Shown: positions 10,401-24,488 of the stretch, piece by piece
Layout: the number at the start of each line of letters is the position of its first letter
How positions within the stretch are numbered: the first letter of the stretch is position 1
DNA from: Glebionis coronaria
Taxonomy: Eukaryota > Streptophyta > Magnoliopsida > Asterales > Asteraceae
Direction of reading: 5' to 3'
Length of the DNA: 64,000 bases
NCBI GenBank assembly: GCA_025667525.1
Contig: JANFOE010000050.1
Coordinates: 682,001 to 746,000, forward strand
The notes under the pieces: model-generated
Seen by the model: the letters and a program-made list of their open reading frames with translations, nothing else
The model's database searches: none
What the model was told of the DNA's origin: nothing
Translations under genes and position numbers: made by a program

Positions 10401-11111
10401 GCCTGTGCATTAGTATGGACAGGACACTGGGATGACTATATTTGCTTGGTCGAGTTTGCCTACAACAACAGTTGGCATGCTCGTATCAAGCGTGCTCCAT
10501 TCGAGATGTTATACGGCAGGAAATGCCGTGCTCCTATTTGTTGGGATCAGGTTGGAGAACGTTTGATTGAAGGACCAGAATTGATAGAACTGACCAATGA
10601 AAAGGTCTCCATTGCTAGGGCAAAACTGCAAGAAGCGCGTACTCGCCAAAAGAGTTACGCCGACAATCATCGCAGAGATCTATCATTTCAGACTGGGGAT
10701 CGTGCGTTCCTCAAAGTATCACCCGCATGCGGTGTCAGACGTTTTGGCCTCAAAGGCAAGCTCAGCCCTCGTTACATCGGACCGTTCGAAATCCTTGAAC
10801 GTATCGGTGAAGTGTCATATCGGTTGGCGTTACCACCTCAGCTTTCACAGGTCCACAACGTGTTTCATGTATCTTTACTCAGAGGGTACAACTATCATGA
10901 GCTTCACAAAGTGAATTATCCACTCGATCAGATTCGGGAGGATCTATCTTATATTGAGGAACCCGAAGCAGTTTTAGATCGCCAGGATCGAGTTATGAGA
11001 AGGAAGACCATTCCTTTCATCAAAATCCTATGGAGGAACCATACCGAGCGAGAGGCCACTTGGGAAACAGAGGAGTCTATACGGACTTCTTATCCTCACT
11101 TTCAGTTTTGA
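7466..11111 (+). pseudogene. pol: Element A gag zinc knuckle and pol (PR-RT-RH-IN-chromodomain-like), broken
   Basis: This is exon 4. In order it encodes a Cys-rich pair, a CX2CX4HX4C zinc knuckle (CYKCGQSGHLKRDC), aspartic protease with DTGATHS, reverse transcriptase with FIDD, RNase H with YSDAS and TDHKSL, integrase with the HHCC finger and D,D,E residues (MDF, SDRD, then an altered QSEHT), the GPF motif, and a chromodomain-like tail ending SYPHFQF. It is damaged by a one-base deletion near 8440 and stops at 8640-8642 (TAG), 9108-9110 (TGA) and 9921-9923 (TAG). Element B has glutamine or arginine at the three stop codons. The final stop follows 11108. Confidence 0.93.
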
Positions 11112-11215
11112 CTCGGGTATGTCTTTTCAGCTTTTATGTCTTCCAGCTTATTAGCATTTTCGACTTTTACTCCAGTCAGCTTAAATACCTTATAATTCGG
11201 GGACGAATTCTTTTT

Positions 11216-11293
11216 AGAGGGGAAGAATTGTAAAACCCAGTACGGTTGTATCGTTAATTCAGGAACGAATTATTTTTTTTAGAGGGGAAGAAT
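11216..11293 (+). repeat. Duplicated polypurine tract and LTR head of element A
   Basis: AGAGGGGAAGAAT followed by TGTAAAACCC occurs twice, 65 bp apart (LTR-like starts at 11229 and 11294). The second is the true 3' LTR junction because it is followed by the full LTR. Element B has one such junction. The extra copy may come from a reverse-transcription slip or recombination. Confidence 0.8.
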
Positions 11294-13887
11294 TGTAAAA
11301 CCCGTATTTAAATCAGAAGATTAAATACGCGGTTTATTATTGTTTAAAACAGAAATAGCACGCGGGAATAAATTATGCAACTACGTTTAAAAAAAAGGAT
11401 TGAAACTATAAACTTTCATGTTTAAAAAAAAAGGAAAGAAGAAAGAATTAAGGAAAGAAGGCCTTAGGCCGGTTTGTAAAAAAAATAAGGGATTTGGGCT
11501 TGGCCCTTTTGATTTTGCTATAAGCGGGGTTACCTTTCTCCCACAACCAGTCGATCAAAAAAAAAACAAGAAGAGGGTGTTAGGGTTTTAAGCCGCCAGT
11601 ACTAGAACAAAAAAAAAGTGTCGAGTTATCTAACTGTGATCTCGAATATCTTTCCTTTCTCAATCCTTGCAAGGTACTAATCACGTCATCTTTTTTTTCT
11701 TCTTTTTTTTGTTCATAACTGTCCTTAAAAACCGAGACTTTCAAAGTCTCGGTGTGCTCTTTTTTTATCAGCCGAATCCCAAAAGACCACCAAGAGGTGT
11801 CGGGATGGTTTGTTTAAAGGGAAACCACGCCATAAGACCTCTGTGACCCTGCCCTTTTGTTAGCCGCGTGACCACAACCCATAAGGACGGGGCGTGGTGA
11901 ACCAGGGCACTCAAACCGAGAGTGAAAACTCTCGGTGGTGATGATTTGTGTTAAGCCGAACCAAAAAGAAAAGAAAACGGGGGGTGTTTTGGTTGTTTGG
12001 TGACCACAGCCTTGCCCAGCCGTGACCCATACAGGGGCGGCTAGGGCTGTTTTTTGACCCAAACTGTTAAAACCAATCGGTTTGTTTTAAAAGAAATAAG
12101 GGTGTGTTTGGGGTTATGAAAACAGTGGGAAGAACATAATAGCAGTGGGTAATTATAAGTCTAAACAGTGGGTAAAAGCTAAAACAGAAAATGGGAAATA
12201 AAATATAACTTTAGCAACAGATTAACGACAGAAAATTCTATCGCAGATTTATTTTAATGACAGTTTTTAAAACTCTCAGCTTTTGGTGACACTTTTAGTG
12301 ACACAGAATTCTGTCACTAATTCATTTAGACAGATTTTATAGTTTTGGTTTAAGCATTTTAGTGCGACCGAGATGGGGGTATCTCGGTTGGCTCGGGATA
12401 TAGCTTTTACATATAAAACGAAGATCTTTATATTATACTTTTTTATTATAAGTTTTATAAACGTTTTAAATTGTATTTTTAAATAATTTAAAATTAAAAT
12501 AGTTTTGTTTTAATATTGTAAAAGGGTATAGTTTTGTTATATAAATTAAATAATTTTGGAATCTTTACAAGTTAGAAAACCTCGTATTATTACGAGTCAC
12601 TTACTATAGTATTAATATCATGTCAGAATACATTCATATAATAATAATTATTAGGTCATAAATATTGAAAGAATTATTATAAATTCAGATTCATCAGTTA
12701 ATATGCATACAGATTTCCAGAAATAAAATGAATTAATGAAACGCCAATAAGAGCATGAAATTAAATAAGCGAATATCAGTTTACTTATTCACGTCCCTTA
12801 TTCATGTAATTCGTGTGAAATCAGAGTAGACTTTCTGTCAGTTGATCTCGGTCGGTTACTGGACATGAGGTACGGATTTCCGTCCTTTCAGTAAGGACTT
12901 CCTCTTTATGCATGATTAGGATTCCCCGTCTTCAGCCAAATGTTTTTCCCTAGTATATGTTTAAGCTTATCCGTAATCATGTTAATAACTAAATAAACTG
13001 CCTGAGCATTATATACAAGCACGACCAGTTTATGTACTAGTTACGGAGGTACCGTAACCACGGCACTAGAGGCACCGGTGTCGTGACTCACATGCAGGAG
13101 AGTGATATCGTGCATCGTCCCACTCATGTTCAGGTTGGCCATTTTTATATGTATGTTTAGTGGGGCGTATGGATGCATCCTAGGCTTATTAGTTTACAAG
13201 TTATCAGGGTGAATGTGGTGTGTGCTCTACATTCTTCACATTGGAGCTGATCCCTCCACCCAGCACAGTATTTAGAGGTCACCCCTCTCCAGCATGACGA
13301 GGTCACCCCTCCAGTTATTCATGCACGATTGTTACAGCACGTGACCTATATAAGCTCTGGCAATTAAAATACAGTAAATGCATGTTTTTAGAATTAATAG
13401 TTATATTTCAGTTTCAGTATATATGAGCCAGGTTTCTCAGATTTTATGCAAAGTTCTACCATATGTTACATATCAGTCTTATAGCTTCATTGTTGTCTTC
13501 TATTCCATTACTTTCAGTACATTCCTATCATGCTATATCCGTTCACTGAGCGTTATGCTCAGCCGTAGTTTCCTTTCATGTTTCCAAACGGCAGGTACAC
13601 AGGGACGATCTTAGGACTTCTAAGAGAGTACGTGCATTTGGATGGGAGCTATCCAGACTCCTTTATTTTTATGCACACATTACATTACATTACTTTGGTT
13701 GTTTGGACACTGTTTCGTCCTTTTTCTTTCAGTACTTAATCTTTATATTTTGAGCGTATGTTGTACTACCGATGTTTGATTCCGGTATTTCCATTTGGTC
13801 AGTTAATGTTTAATACATTGCCTTGCATGCTTTGATGACACGCCATAAATAGACGTAACGGTCCATTTATCTAAGTGGGGTGTTATA
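11294..13887 (+). repeat. Element A 3' LTR
   Basis: Closely similar to 3220-5808 over its whole length, with scattered substitutions and small indels in A runs. It ends TGTTATA instead of TGTTACA, so one terminal base has changed. It is followed directly by the GGTGA duplication. Confidence 0.95.
13338..13354 (+). promoter_or_regulatory. Putative promoter in element A 3' LTR (CACGTG and TATATAAG)
   Basis: G-box at 13338-13343 and TATATAAG at 13347-13354, the same arrangement as in the 5' LTR. From here transcription would read out into flanking DNA. Confidence 0.5.
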
Positions 13888-13892
13888 GGTGA
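13888..13892. repeat. Target-site duplication of element A, right copy
   Basis: GGTGA, identical to 3215-3219. Confidence 0.9.
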
Positions 13893-16101
13893 CCTCGTCA
13901 TGCTGTAGAGGGGTGACCTCTAAATGCTGTAGAGGGGTGACCTCTAAATACTGTGCTGGGTGGAGGGATCAGCTCCAATGTGAAAGATGTAGAGCACATA
14001 CCACATTCACCCTGATAACTGTAAACTGATAAGCCTAGGATGCATCCATACGACCCACTAAAATACTGATAAAATGGCCAAGCTAAGCTGAGTGGGACGA
14101 TGCAGAATATCACTCTCCTGCATGTGAGTCACGACACCGGTGCCTCAAGTGTCATGGTTACGGTACCTCCGTAACTAGTACATAAACTGGTCATGCTTGT
14201 ATATAATGCTCAGGAAATTTAACTTAATTATAAAATTGATTTTGATTAAATTTATAACATATAATTGGGGAAGATATTTGGCTGCAGACGGAAAATCCTA
14301 ATCATGCATAAAAGGAAGTCCTTACTAAAAGGACGGGAAATCCGTACCTCGTGTCCAGTAATGAAATGAAGATGAAAGTGGAAAGAACCGCTCTGACTTC
14401 ACGAGTGCTACATAAATAAGGGACGCGAATGAGTTGTCGGCTTAATGTATACTTTACTGGTTTCTAGTGTTCTTTACTTGTTCTTGACTTGTTTTACACG
14501 TTCTTGTCTTGTTTTACTAATTCGTGAGTTATCATGTATTTCTTAATGTTTTCATGTGTTTTTTATTAATGTGTATCATGTATTCTTGTGTTATTATACT
14601 TTTTGTATCGTAATACGTAACTTTCTAAAAATAGTAAGTTTCCAAAAATAGAAAGTTTTCATGAATAGTAATAAGCTTGATTAAAAGTATAAAATATAAG
14701 CTAAGGCTTAATAAGCATAATTTATAAGTCATGATGATTAAAATGTCATAATAGTAAAGTTTATTAAAAAAATAAAATAGTTTAGTCTATACATGATAAT
14801 TATTAATTAATAATAAAACATGAATAAAATAATTATACTTTACTATAAGTTTATACTTGTATAATTAAATTAAGGTATACTTTTAATTTAATTAAACCAT
14901 GATTCTTTTGAAATAAAATAGTTAAGCTAAGTGTCATGAATAATTATTTTTAATAAATTTATGTTAAGTTTCATGAATTATTTCATTAAATAATTATATA
15001 CTAAGTCCATAATATTAAGTTAAATAAAATGAGTCGAAAATAAGCCGGGTTAACAAGTTCATGTACATAAGCCGATATCTCGATACGCTAATATAGCATT
15101 ACTGCCTTCTTTTATTTAAGATAGTAAAATGGTCTTATAAGACAAAATGCAATTGACATTTTATGTCATAAAAATTACTAGTACTACAATGCATGCTAAC
15201 TTTTCTTCTCCATCAGTAGGCTAGTATAAATCACTAGTTTATGTTTTTTTTTAATTTATTTGCTCTATTATAGATTCTAAACTTAATACTCAAACTTATA
15301 ATTCAAGCTCCATATATAATCATGTTTTAAACCCGCGACATGCCAACTTTTTATATGTAACGTTCAAATTAAAAGGCCAATTTATTCACTCATTTATGCA
15401 AGTCAAGGTTTTCTTTATTACACAATATACATAAGGTTTAGTTTTCCAATGATCCATTTTCATATTGTAAAACACATGTTAGATGGTGATCTATCCATAT
15501 AAACATATTTCTACTAGTTTTAGAGCAGATTTAAGAAACATCATTACGTCTTCATATATCTCATTTTTAGTTGTGCTCTCAATATACAATTTTCTTAGCA
15601 CACACAAGAACTCCTCAACGAAATACTAAAGACTAGAATATGATTATGGATTATAGTAACAGTAGAAGAGATACCTCATGACAAACAAAGATTGATCAAA
15701 AGCACGGAATACAAAATTCAAAATCAACAAAACGCAAGCACAAGGTTCAACCGACACCACCAGATTCACTTTTTTTTTCTATGTGGCCGGCGGCTACCAA
15801 CACCAACTAGGGTTTCTTCCTTTTTTTTACTTTTACAAATGAGGAGACGTAAATGTGTTTTGTTTGTTAAACTTGTTAATAGGTTGGACATTGGGCCTAC
15901 ATTAATATATAAGGCTTATGATTATAATAAAGCCCATTTTAATAAATTCATGTCATACTTGTGTTCTTGTATATTCGTAAATTCTTGAGTTTTATTTTCG
16001 TATTATAACTTGTCGTGTCACAATTAATATACGTTATTAATTGTCATTAATTAATTAATATTAAAGTTTTAATTTAAAGGTATTTTTATGTGGGTTTTAT
16101 A
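13888..16101 (-). repeat. Element C 5' LTR, 5' part (right of insertion A)
   Basis: The minus strand continues the LTR begun at 2651-3219. It shares with A the blocks around the CATGCAGGAGAGTGATAT region and the AGTCCTTACTAAAAGGACGG region, and it has two or three copies of the TTTCCAAAAATAGAAAG unit that is expanded in element B. The LTR start at 16101 reads TATAAAACCC on the minus strand, a one-base change from TGTAAAACCC. The 3' part (toward 16101) is AT-rich and contains no gene. Flanking GTAAG at 16102-16106 is the likely target duplication. Confidence 0.75.
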
Positions 16102-16103
16102 GT

Positions 16104-16595
16104 AAGCCTCTCGAATTTCAAGTGGGAGACAAAGTGATGCTAAAAGTATCGCCTTGGAAAGGTGTGGTACGTTTTGGCAAGCGAGGAAAGCTGAACCCCC
16201 GTTATATTGGACCTTTCAAAATTCTGGCAAAGGTTGGAACCATAGCCTATCGTCTCGAATTACCGCAAGCGTTGAGCCGCGTGCACAACACTTTTCATGT
16301 ATCGAACTTGAAGAAGTGCCTTTCTGATGAGACACTCGTTATACCGTTGGAGGAACTCCGAATCGACGACAAGATGTAATTTGTCGAAGAACCTGTTGAA
16401 ATCATGGACCGTGAGGTTAAACGATTGAAGCAGAGTCGTATTCCGATCATCAAGGTGAGGTGGAATTCTAAACGTGGACCTGAATTCACTTGGGAGCGTG
16501 AGGATCAATTTCGCAAGAAATATCCGCAACTCTTTGACAACTCTAGAACCCGTGACACTCCTAAGCTTAACGCTATGAAAATTATGTGTGGATAA
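16104..16595 (+). pseudogene. pol: Element E integrase C-terminus with chromodomain-like tail, truncated
   Basis: The fragment starts in the conserved KPLEFQVGD block and runs through [13 protein letters not shown] (the GPF motif), the FHVSNLKK block and a chromodomain-like VRWNSKRGPEFTWERED tail. It closely resembles the integrase end of element D and is more distant from A and B. A TAA at 16378-16380 interrupts it where element D has a histidine codon (KMHFVEEP). Everything upstream in pol is missing because element C was inserted. The tail extends about 25 residues beyond the conserved end before its stop. Confidence 0.88.
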
Positions 16596-17532
16596 AAATT
16601 ATTTTTGGTCATGAAATATTTTAGATCTATGAAAATTATGTGTGGATCTATTAGATCCATGCATGAAAATGTTTTAATTAAAAGACTTGTAAAATATAAA
16701 AATGTATATTTTTAAATTTATGGACTTGAAGATAAATTTTGTATTTTGAGTGTGTTTATGAATAATTGAAGGGATCTAGTAGTGTTACTACTAGTGGGTA
16801 CGCTTGAAAATGGTCGAAAACGAGTTTTTACGAAAAGTATATATTCTGTCTGATTTTTATAAGAGGCATAGATGGTCGTAAAAATTGTTTTGGCACTAGT
16901 TTATTACGATATTATGAAAATATAAGTTATTACCTTCGTTTCGATATATTATGGGCTAAAAACGGAGTAAAAATGAGTAAGATATGGTCGTTTAAATTTC
17001 GTTGTCGAAAAACTTAATTTTTGTGAAAAAGACTATAATGTACTTGCTGTCTAGATTTTTAAAGTGGTCGAAACGACGTTTTCGAGTTAAACGGAGTTGT
17101 TTTAAGTGTCGAAATGAGTACTAAATGGTATGTATAAATGTTGGACTCGTTTTGTGAAAGGCTAATAAGCGCGAAATGTGAATACTTGGTTCATTGTTGA
17201 AAGTTTGAGCGTTGAAAGTGGAAATTGGTATTATTGCGGGGAAAATGACTTGTTGAAATATTTGTGATTGAGAAGTGTTGAAATTAGGGATATTAGGACG
17301 AGATTTGGATACTTACTAAAAATGGCAAATTTTAAAGTGACGCCGAAAGGCTGCCAATTTTCATTAGAAATTGTGTCAGAAAATTTATTAAGATAAATTT
17401 GGGTAAATTAAAATTTACGCTGAAAGGCTGTCGAAATTTCGTCGAGTAAAAAATAAATATTTTTGTCTAAGTATATATATACTATAATGCTTATAACGAT
17501 ATGATATCTACAAGTCACGATTTTAACTACAA

Positions 17533-18888
<1,356 letters not shown>

Positions 18889-19878
18889 TGATGAGTAACG
18901 TACGTAACGAACTATTGTGACTTATTTGCTAGCGCCTAAACTATAGTATTATATTTAGGTTGTTGCTAGAGTTGCTCCCTACTATTTGATCATACTTGTG
19001 CGGTTTGAATCGTTGCTTGAGGTGAGTTTATAGATCCCTATTAAACTGTTTTTGTATGTTTAATGTTTTGGGATCTGATAAATGCTTTTGATGCTTGCTT
19101 CTGGACGCAAGTAAAACTAGATTTATGTGAACCTTTTGTGAACACTGTTTATGAGATAGCTTAAGTTGCTTTAGTCGTAGTCCCCACTATCGTGAATCGT
19201 TAATTACTCTGCTGGAGTAAGCTCTTATGATATTGATAGATCTATTGAGGGTTGATAACCTCCACTCGGGCATTCTGACGCCGGACGAGTGTATACCATT
19301 TGTGTGAACGGAGTTATCTTGGCTAGGTACTCTATTGGGGCAAAATTTATGTATACAATCTATTGTATGCACTGGATCATTACTTTCGATGTCACGAGCT
19401 TACCTATCATAAATATTGTGAACACCCAATTTATCCTACATTGGCACTATAACTCCTATAGTTGCATGTGTACATAAAATGAAATCTGAAATCGATTTAC
19501 TATGAATTTTTACTTGAAACCTATATTCTCACCAACTTTATGTTGACCCAATTTAGTATTTATCTCAGGTAATTGATGATGATTTACATCTGTTGTGTGA
19601 AGTACTTGGAGTCAGCATGCATTTCATGGCTATCTTCGGACATTTACTTACTTATGCTTTTGAACTGTTATCTCGTTGATGTATAAAACTTTTATATTCC
19701 GCTACGCTATCTTTTGAAACTGAGACCTTTTGTACTTTGATGCTTTTATTAAATTCAACGAGGTATTTTTATAAAACGTCTCATTTAGAGTCGTTCTCTT
19801 GTACCTTGAACTATGATACAATGACGTAGCAGCCCCCGAGCTTCACCGCTTCCGCATATCACATTTTGGGGTGTTACA

Positions 19879-20471
19879 GATAATAGGATAGTGGGCTGCA
19901 CTGTGCTTGATTCGTTCATTAATACGAGCTGAGTTAGTGGCCAGCTGTCAGCCTATGTGGTGATCCGGATACCCTCTTTCTTGCATTCTTATTGGTCCAT
20001 TCTATGTGACATGGATTAAGACCAAATTTAGTGTAAATTTGTCACTTTCAGCCCTTGAACTTTAGCAGATTTATCATTTGAGCTCTCTTCTTCATTCCTT
20101 TAGCAGATTAAGTCCTTTGACTTGCATTCTTGATCATTTGATTCCTTTGACTTGGTTGACTTGAGAGTTGACCAGGTTTGACTTTGATCTTGACTTTTTC
20201 CAAAATTGCACTTAAGTCCCTCAATTTTTGAATATTGTCAAGATAGGTCCTTTATCTTCAAATGGCTTGTCATCTTTGATCCTTCTCTTGTATTTTCTTC
20301 ATAAATGAGCTTGATTTCACTTGTTTTCTTAAAATTTGTATCCTTGTTACCTATTTAAGCACAAACACAAAACATACAACATAATACTATTTTATAGCAT
20401 AAAAGTTAGGTATTTGCTATGTGTTTTAGGATGATTTATTGACTTATTGATATGAGATTTTGCTCATATCA
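19879..20471 (-). repeat. Element H 3' LTR, 5' part
   Basis: Aligns without large gaps to 31454-32046 of the 5' LTR, with roughly twenty visible differences. The LTR start on the minus strand is TGATATGAG and forms a perfect 9-bp inverted repeat with CTCATATCA 15 bases further. A purine-rich TGTAGGAGATT lies immediately upstream of the LTR on the minus strand (20472-20482), the likely polypurine tract. Confidence 0.9.
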
Positions 20472-22424
20472 AATCTCCTACACTTGATCATTGCCATGAC
20501 CTCATGCAATGCTATATTTTAAAGCACAAATTTACATTTTTCTTATAATTAACCCACCTTGGCCAATATGAAATGCATTTACACTACTCTACACTATATG
20601 ATGCATGGTTTTGATTTTATACAATACAATGCAAAGAAGAAAATTCTATTTATATATTATTGGATTTTTCATAAATGGTTTTGATGGAAAAACTCATAAA
20701 AAAAATCAAAGACTTAGATTAGGGCTTTTGGTACCATGAACACTTATCACCCTCAAGTTTTACTTTCCCATACCAAGCTTAAAAATGGGATCATTGTATT
20801 CACAAGTAAAAAGTGCATCAACGTATCCATGACAATTAAATGTGGAACCGGTTATTATTTGAGCAAATTGCTTTTGGGTAAATTTGTCATTAGCATGAAA
20901 TATAAGAAATGTAAAATCCAAAAATAAGGAAGCACGGTTTTAATCCTAAGTAATCCTGTCATCCATTACTTGAAAAACCGCTCACGATTAATATAAGTCC
21001 GACTCAAGAATAATAAGTCATTTGCCTTACGTGTAAGATCCTTATGTCATGCATTAATAAGTAGCTACACACTCGCTAAGGAAAGAAAAATAAAACTCAC
21101 GCAATAATTTACATCCGCCGCCTTTTTAGGACTTTGGATCTTCAATCCCGCAACCCGTCAAGGTAATATTGGATTGTAGCAACTATCAAATCCCCGCAAC
21201 CCGTCAAGGTAATATTGGAATTCAATAGTCACTATAATTAACACTTCACTGCCCCTCTTGGGAGTCTTGTATAATTTTTTTTTCTTTTTTTCTTTTTTTT
21301 TCTCTAGCCACTCATTTTTTTTTTCATAGGTTGCTCTAATTTTTCTTTATTCCTCACAAAGAAAATTGAAAAGAATAAAAGGAAAAACACCCGCTAAGTA
21401 TTAAGCATGACATAAGTCTAGTACACATAAAACGTTCTAACTTAGAATCTTAAGACGTACTTATATCAACCATGAATGATTAGTAAAAAATGCATAAGAG
21501 ACTACAAACCAATTAAAACTGTTCTTGATTATTTATTAACATATACATGCGAAGAAATTAGAGGCAAAGAAAGAGAAGGGTTTAGCCACAAGTAATTGTC
21601 ATGAAGTTTATCTAGCCCTTTTATACTTGCTTCAACTCTATCATCTCCCATTCTCCACAAATTTAAAATCTCAAGTAATGAGAGTCGTTGATGCTTAGCC
21701 TAATAGACCAATGAAGTACTACATGGTTAAGGCTACTAGCTAGAGTAAGATTAGATAAGAAAACTCGGGTTGAGTCAAAGTATCCATGGCGGGCCCAATA
21801 TGTCAAAGATATCTAAACTAGTTAAACCATATCCTTTATTATATTTTTTTTTCTTTTTATATATTTTTGAAGAAAAGAAAAAGAAGAAATATATACAATA
21901 CAAATATTATGAATGCATCTTTTTGGTGGCCAAAGTAGATCAAAAATTTGAACAATGTTCGAAAAATTAATTTCCAAGTTATCATGAAGGTCAATGACAA
22001 AGTCTAGGTAAGGTCACTTCGATAGAAGACCCCCCTATACTTAAGCTAAAGATTGTCCTTAATGTTTATGAGAATGGGAGTATAAACTCCCCTACACTTA
22101 TATGACAATGAATAGATTTTGCTTAACCAAAGCTAAGGAAAGATCAACTATAGTGAATTCATTTTTTAAGCACAATGTGTCTATGAAAAATAACAATAGT
22201 AACAAAATGAACCGGATACAAGGGCCTCCTCCATAAGCTCCAAAGCACGTGATGAGAGAGAAACCCTACAAACAACATGAAGACAAAAGGAAGGTCTCCC
22301 CCTACACTTCTCCTCAACTCTATATCCTTATTTCTAACCTACCACACTCTAAGTCTAAAAACTCTAAACCTAGTTATTCAAGCTTGATTTACGGAGTCTC
22401 TAGCTCGACTCTTCCCACAATGAA
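20472..22424 (-). other. Element H 3' noncoding region
   Basis: Two kilobases between the integrase end and the 3' LTR. Athila elements often carry an env-like frame in this place; none is recognisable here. The region is AT-rich with T runs near 21270-21330 and 21840-21860. A 26-bp direct repeat containing CCCGCAACCCGTCAAGGTAA lies at 21147-21172 and 21193-21218. Short plus-strand frames are not supported. Confidence 0.7.
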
Positions 22425-23681
22425 TTAATTCATAGGGAAAATGGGGATCTCTTGGACCATTTCCACGGAAATTTCCTCCCTAAAATAGTGCTTAACACGG
22501 TGACCATTCATTTTGAAATTCGGACCATCAGGTTGTGACAACTCAATAGTTCCATATGGAAATACTTGAGTAATAGTGAACGGATCGGACCATCTCGACT
22601 TAAGCTTGCCCGCAATGAGTTTCAACCTTGAGTTAAACAGGAGAATCGGCTCTCCAACTTTGAACTCTTGGTTCTTGATCTTAGCATCATGCAATTGCTT
22701 AGTCTTTTCCTTGTAAAGCAACGAGTTCTCATAAGCATTGGCTCTCAATTCATCCATTTCATTGAGTTGGTCCTTTCTATGTGAACCAGCTTGGTTTAAA
22801 TCAAAGTTAGCCCTGTTGAGAGCCCAAGAAGCCTTATGCTCTAACTCGAATGGGAGGTGGCATGCTTTTCTATAGACAAGCCTATATGGAGTACAACCAA
22901 TTGGTATCTTTAAAGCCATCCTAACAGCCCACAAAGCATCATCAAGCTTATCCGACCAAGAAGCTCGATGCTCTCCCACCACTCTTTCCAAAATTCTCTT
23001 TAAACCACGATTTGTGACCTCGGTTTAACGATTGGTTTGAGGGTGATAAGCGGTAGAAAGTCTATGATTAACGCCATATTTCTTCATAACTCTTGTAAAT
23101 TTATCATTACAAAAATGAGTACCACGATCACTTATTATGGCCCGAGGTACACCAAATCTAGAAAATAATTGCTTCAAAAATTTCACTACAACTCGAGCAT
23201 CATTAGTAGGCAAGGCTTTGGCCTCAGCCCACTTTGAAACATATTCCACGGCTACGAGTATGTACTTATTTCCCTTAGATGATGGAAAAGGTCCCATGAA
23301 ATCTATTCCCCACACATCAAAAATCTCACACTCTTGTATGAAGTTTTGTGGCATCTCATCTCGTTGAGTAATTTTTCCTTATCTTTGACATGCATCCCAA
23401 AATTTCACCATTTCTTGGGCATCTTTGTATATGGAAGGCCAATAGTAACCCAAATCAAAGACTTTCTTGGCGGTGTAGTTGGGCCCAAAATGTCCACCCG
23501 TAGGTCCCTTATGACAAGCTTCTAAAATCTTAAATGCCTCGGGCCCATCTACACACCGTCTAATGATTTGGTCCGCACATTGCCTAAAGAGGTAAGGATC
23601 ATCCCAAAAGTAGTATTTCACTTCCTTAAGAAATTTCTTCTTTTGTTGGGAAGTGAGACCCTCTATTAGCACATCCCCCAC
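22425..23681 (-). pseudogene. pol: Element H integrase, broken
   Basis: Reading from 23681 downward, it has the HHCC-type finger region (the [13 protein letters not shown] block, then W-DAC), the catalytic core with [20 protein letters not shown] and YHPQTN, and a C-terminal part with VGEPILLFNSRLKL and the SRWSDPFTITQVFPYG block. Integrase inserts the cDNA into the chromosome. Stops occur after the finger (near 23377) and after YHPQTNR (near 23024), where the glutamate of the D,D,E triad would follow. There is no chromodomain, as expected for Athila-type elements. Confidence 0.9.
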
Positions 23682-23720
23682 AAGATAGTTTACAATATCC
23701 GGAAACCAAGGGGTGGCATC

Positions 23721-24479
23721 CTATTGAGATGAGATAGACATGAGCTCCTCTAATAGAAAGGATTCATTAATTTCCTTATGAGGGAATTCACCTTGAAAAG
23801 GATGCTCAAGTCTACTCAAGTGATCCGCCGCTAAATTCTTGGCTCCTTTCTTATCATGAATCTCAATGGAAAACTCTTGTAACAATAAAACCCATCTCAA
23901 GAGTCTAGGCTTAACATCTTGCTTTGTCATGAGGTATTTGAGAGCGGAATGATCCGTATACACTATGGTTTTGGATAGCACAAGATAGGGTCTAAATTTC
24001 TCAAAGTCATAGACTATAGCAAGCAACTCTTTCTCCGTGGTGGTATAGTGAAGTTGAGCACCCGTCATGGTTTTACTAGTATAGTATATAGGTTGAAAAT
24101 GCTTATTCACTCTTTGTCCTAACACGGCCCCTACAGAATAATCACTAGCGTCACACATAAGCTCAAAAGGCAAATCCCAATTTGGAGAAACCAAAACGGG
24201 AGTCTTAGTCAAGTTTTCCTTAAGTATCTCAAAAGAGTCTAAACACTCTTGGGTGAAAATGAAAGGAGCCTCTTTTTCCAAGAGGTGGGTCATCGGTCTT
24301 GCAATCTTAGATAAATCTTGTATGAAACGTCTATAGAATCCCGCATGACCCAAAAAACTTCTAACTCCTTTCACCGTGGTAGGTGGGAGAAGCTTAGCAA
24401 TAACATCTATTTTAGCACGATCCACTTCTAAACCCTTATTGGATATCTTATGTCCCAAGACTATCCTCTCTTTAACCAT
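23721..24479 (-). pseudogene. pol: Element H RT thumb and RNase H
   Basis: Continues from the reverse transcriptase through the connection ([20 protein letters not shown]) into RNase H, with the motifs [39 protein letters not shown] and AADHLSRLE. These hold the acidic residues that degrade RNA in the hybrid. The segment is open over about 250 codons but separated by a stop or frameshift from both neighbours. Confidence 0.92.
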
Positions 24480-24488
24480 GAAATGGCA

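Larger units (their letters stand above)
3220..13887 (+). mobile_element. Element A: Ty3/gypsy retrotransposon, complete structure, coding region broken
   Basis: This 10.7-kb element has two LTRs of about 2.59 kb, an initiator-Met PBS, gag, protease, reverse transcriptase, RNase H, integrase with a chromodomain-like tail, a polypurine tract and a perfect 5-bp target duplication. Protein similarity to element B is high throughout, so both belong to one family. The lineage looks like a Tekay/Del-type chromovirus; that is inference from the integrase tail and long LTRs. Gag is divided by three short introns. The coding region has at least five nonsense codons and one frameshift, so this copy is not autonomous. 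It is inserted in the LTR of element C. Confidence 0.95.

Noticed and set aside
20472..22424. Search for an env-like gene downstream of integrase in H
   Set aside because: No frame of meaningful length on the minus strand, no signal peptide or transmembrane pattern in coding context.
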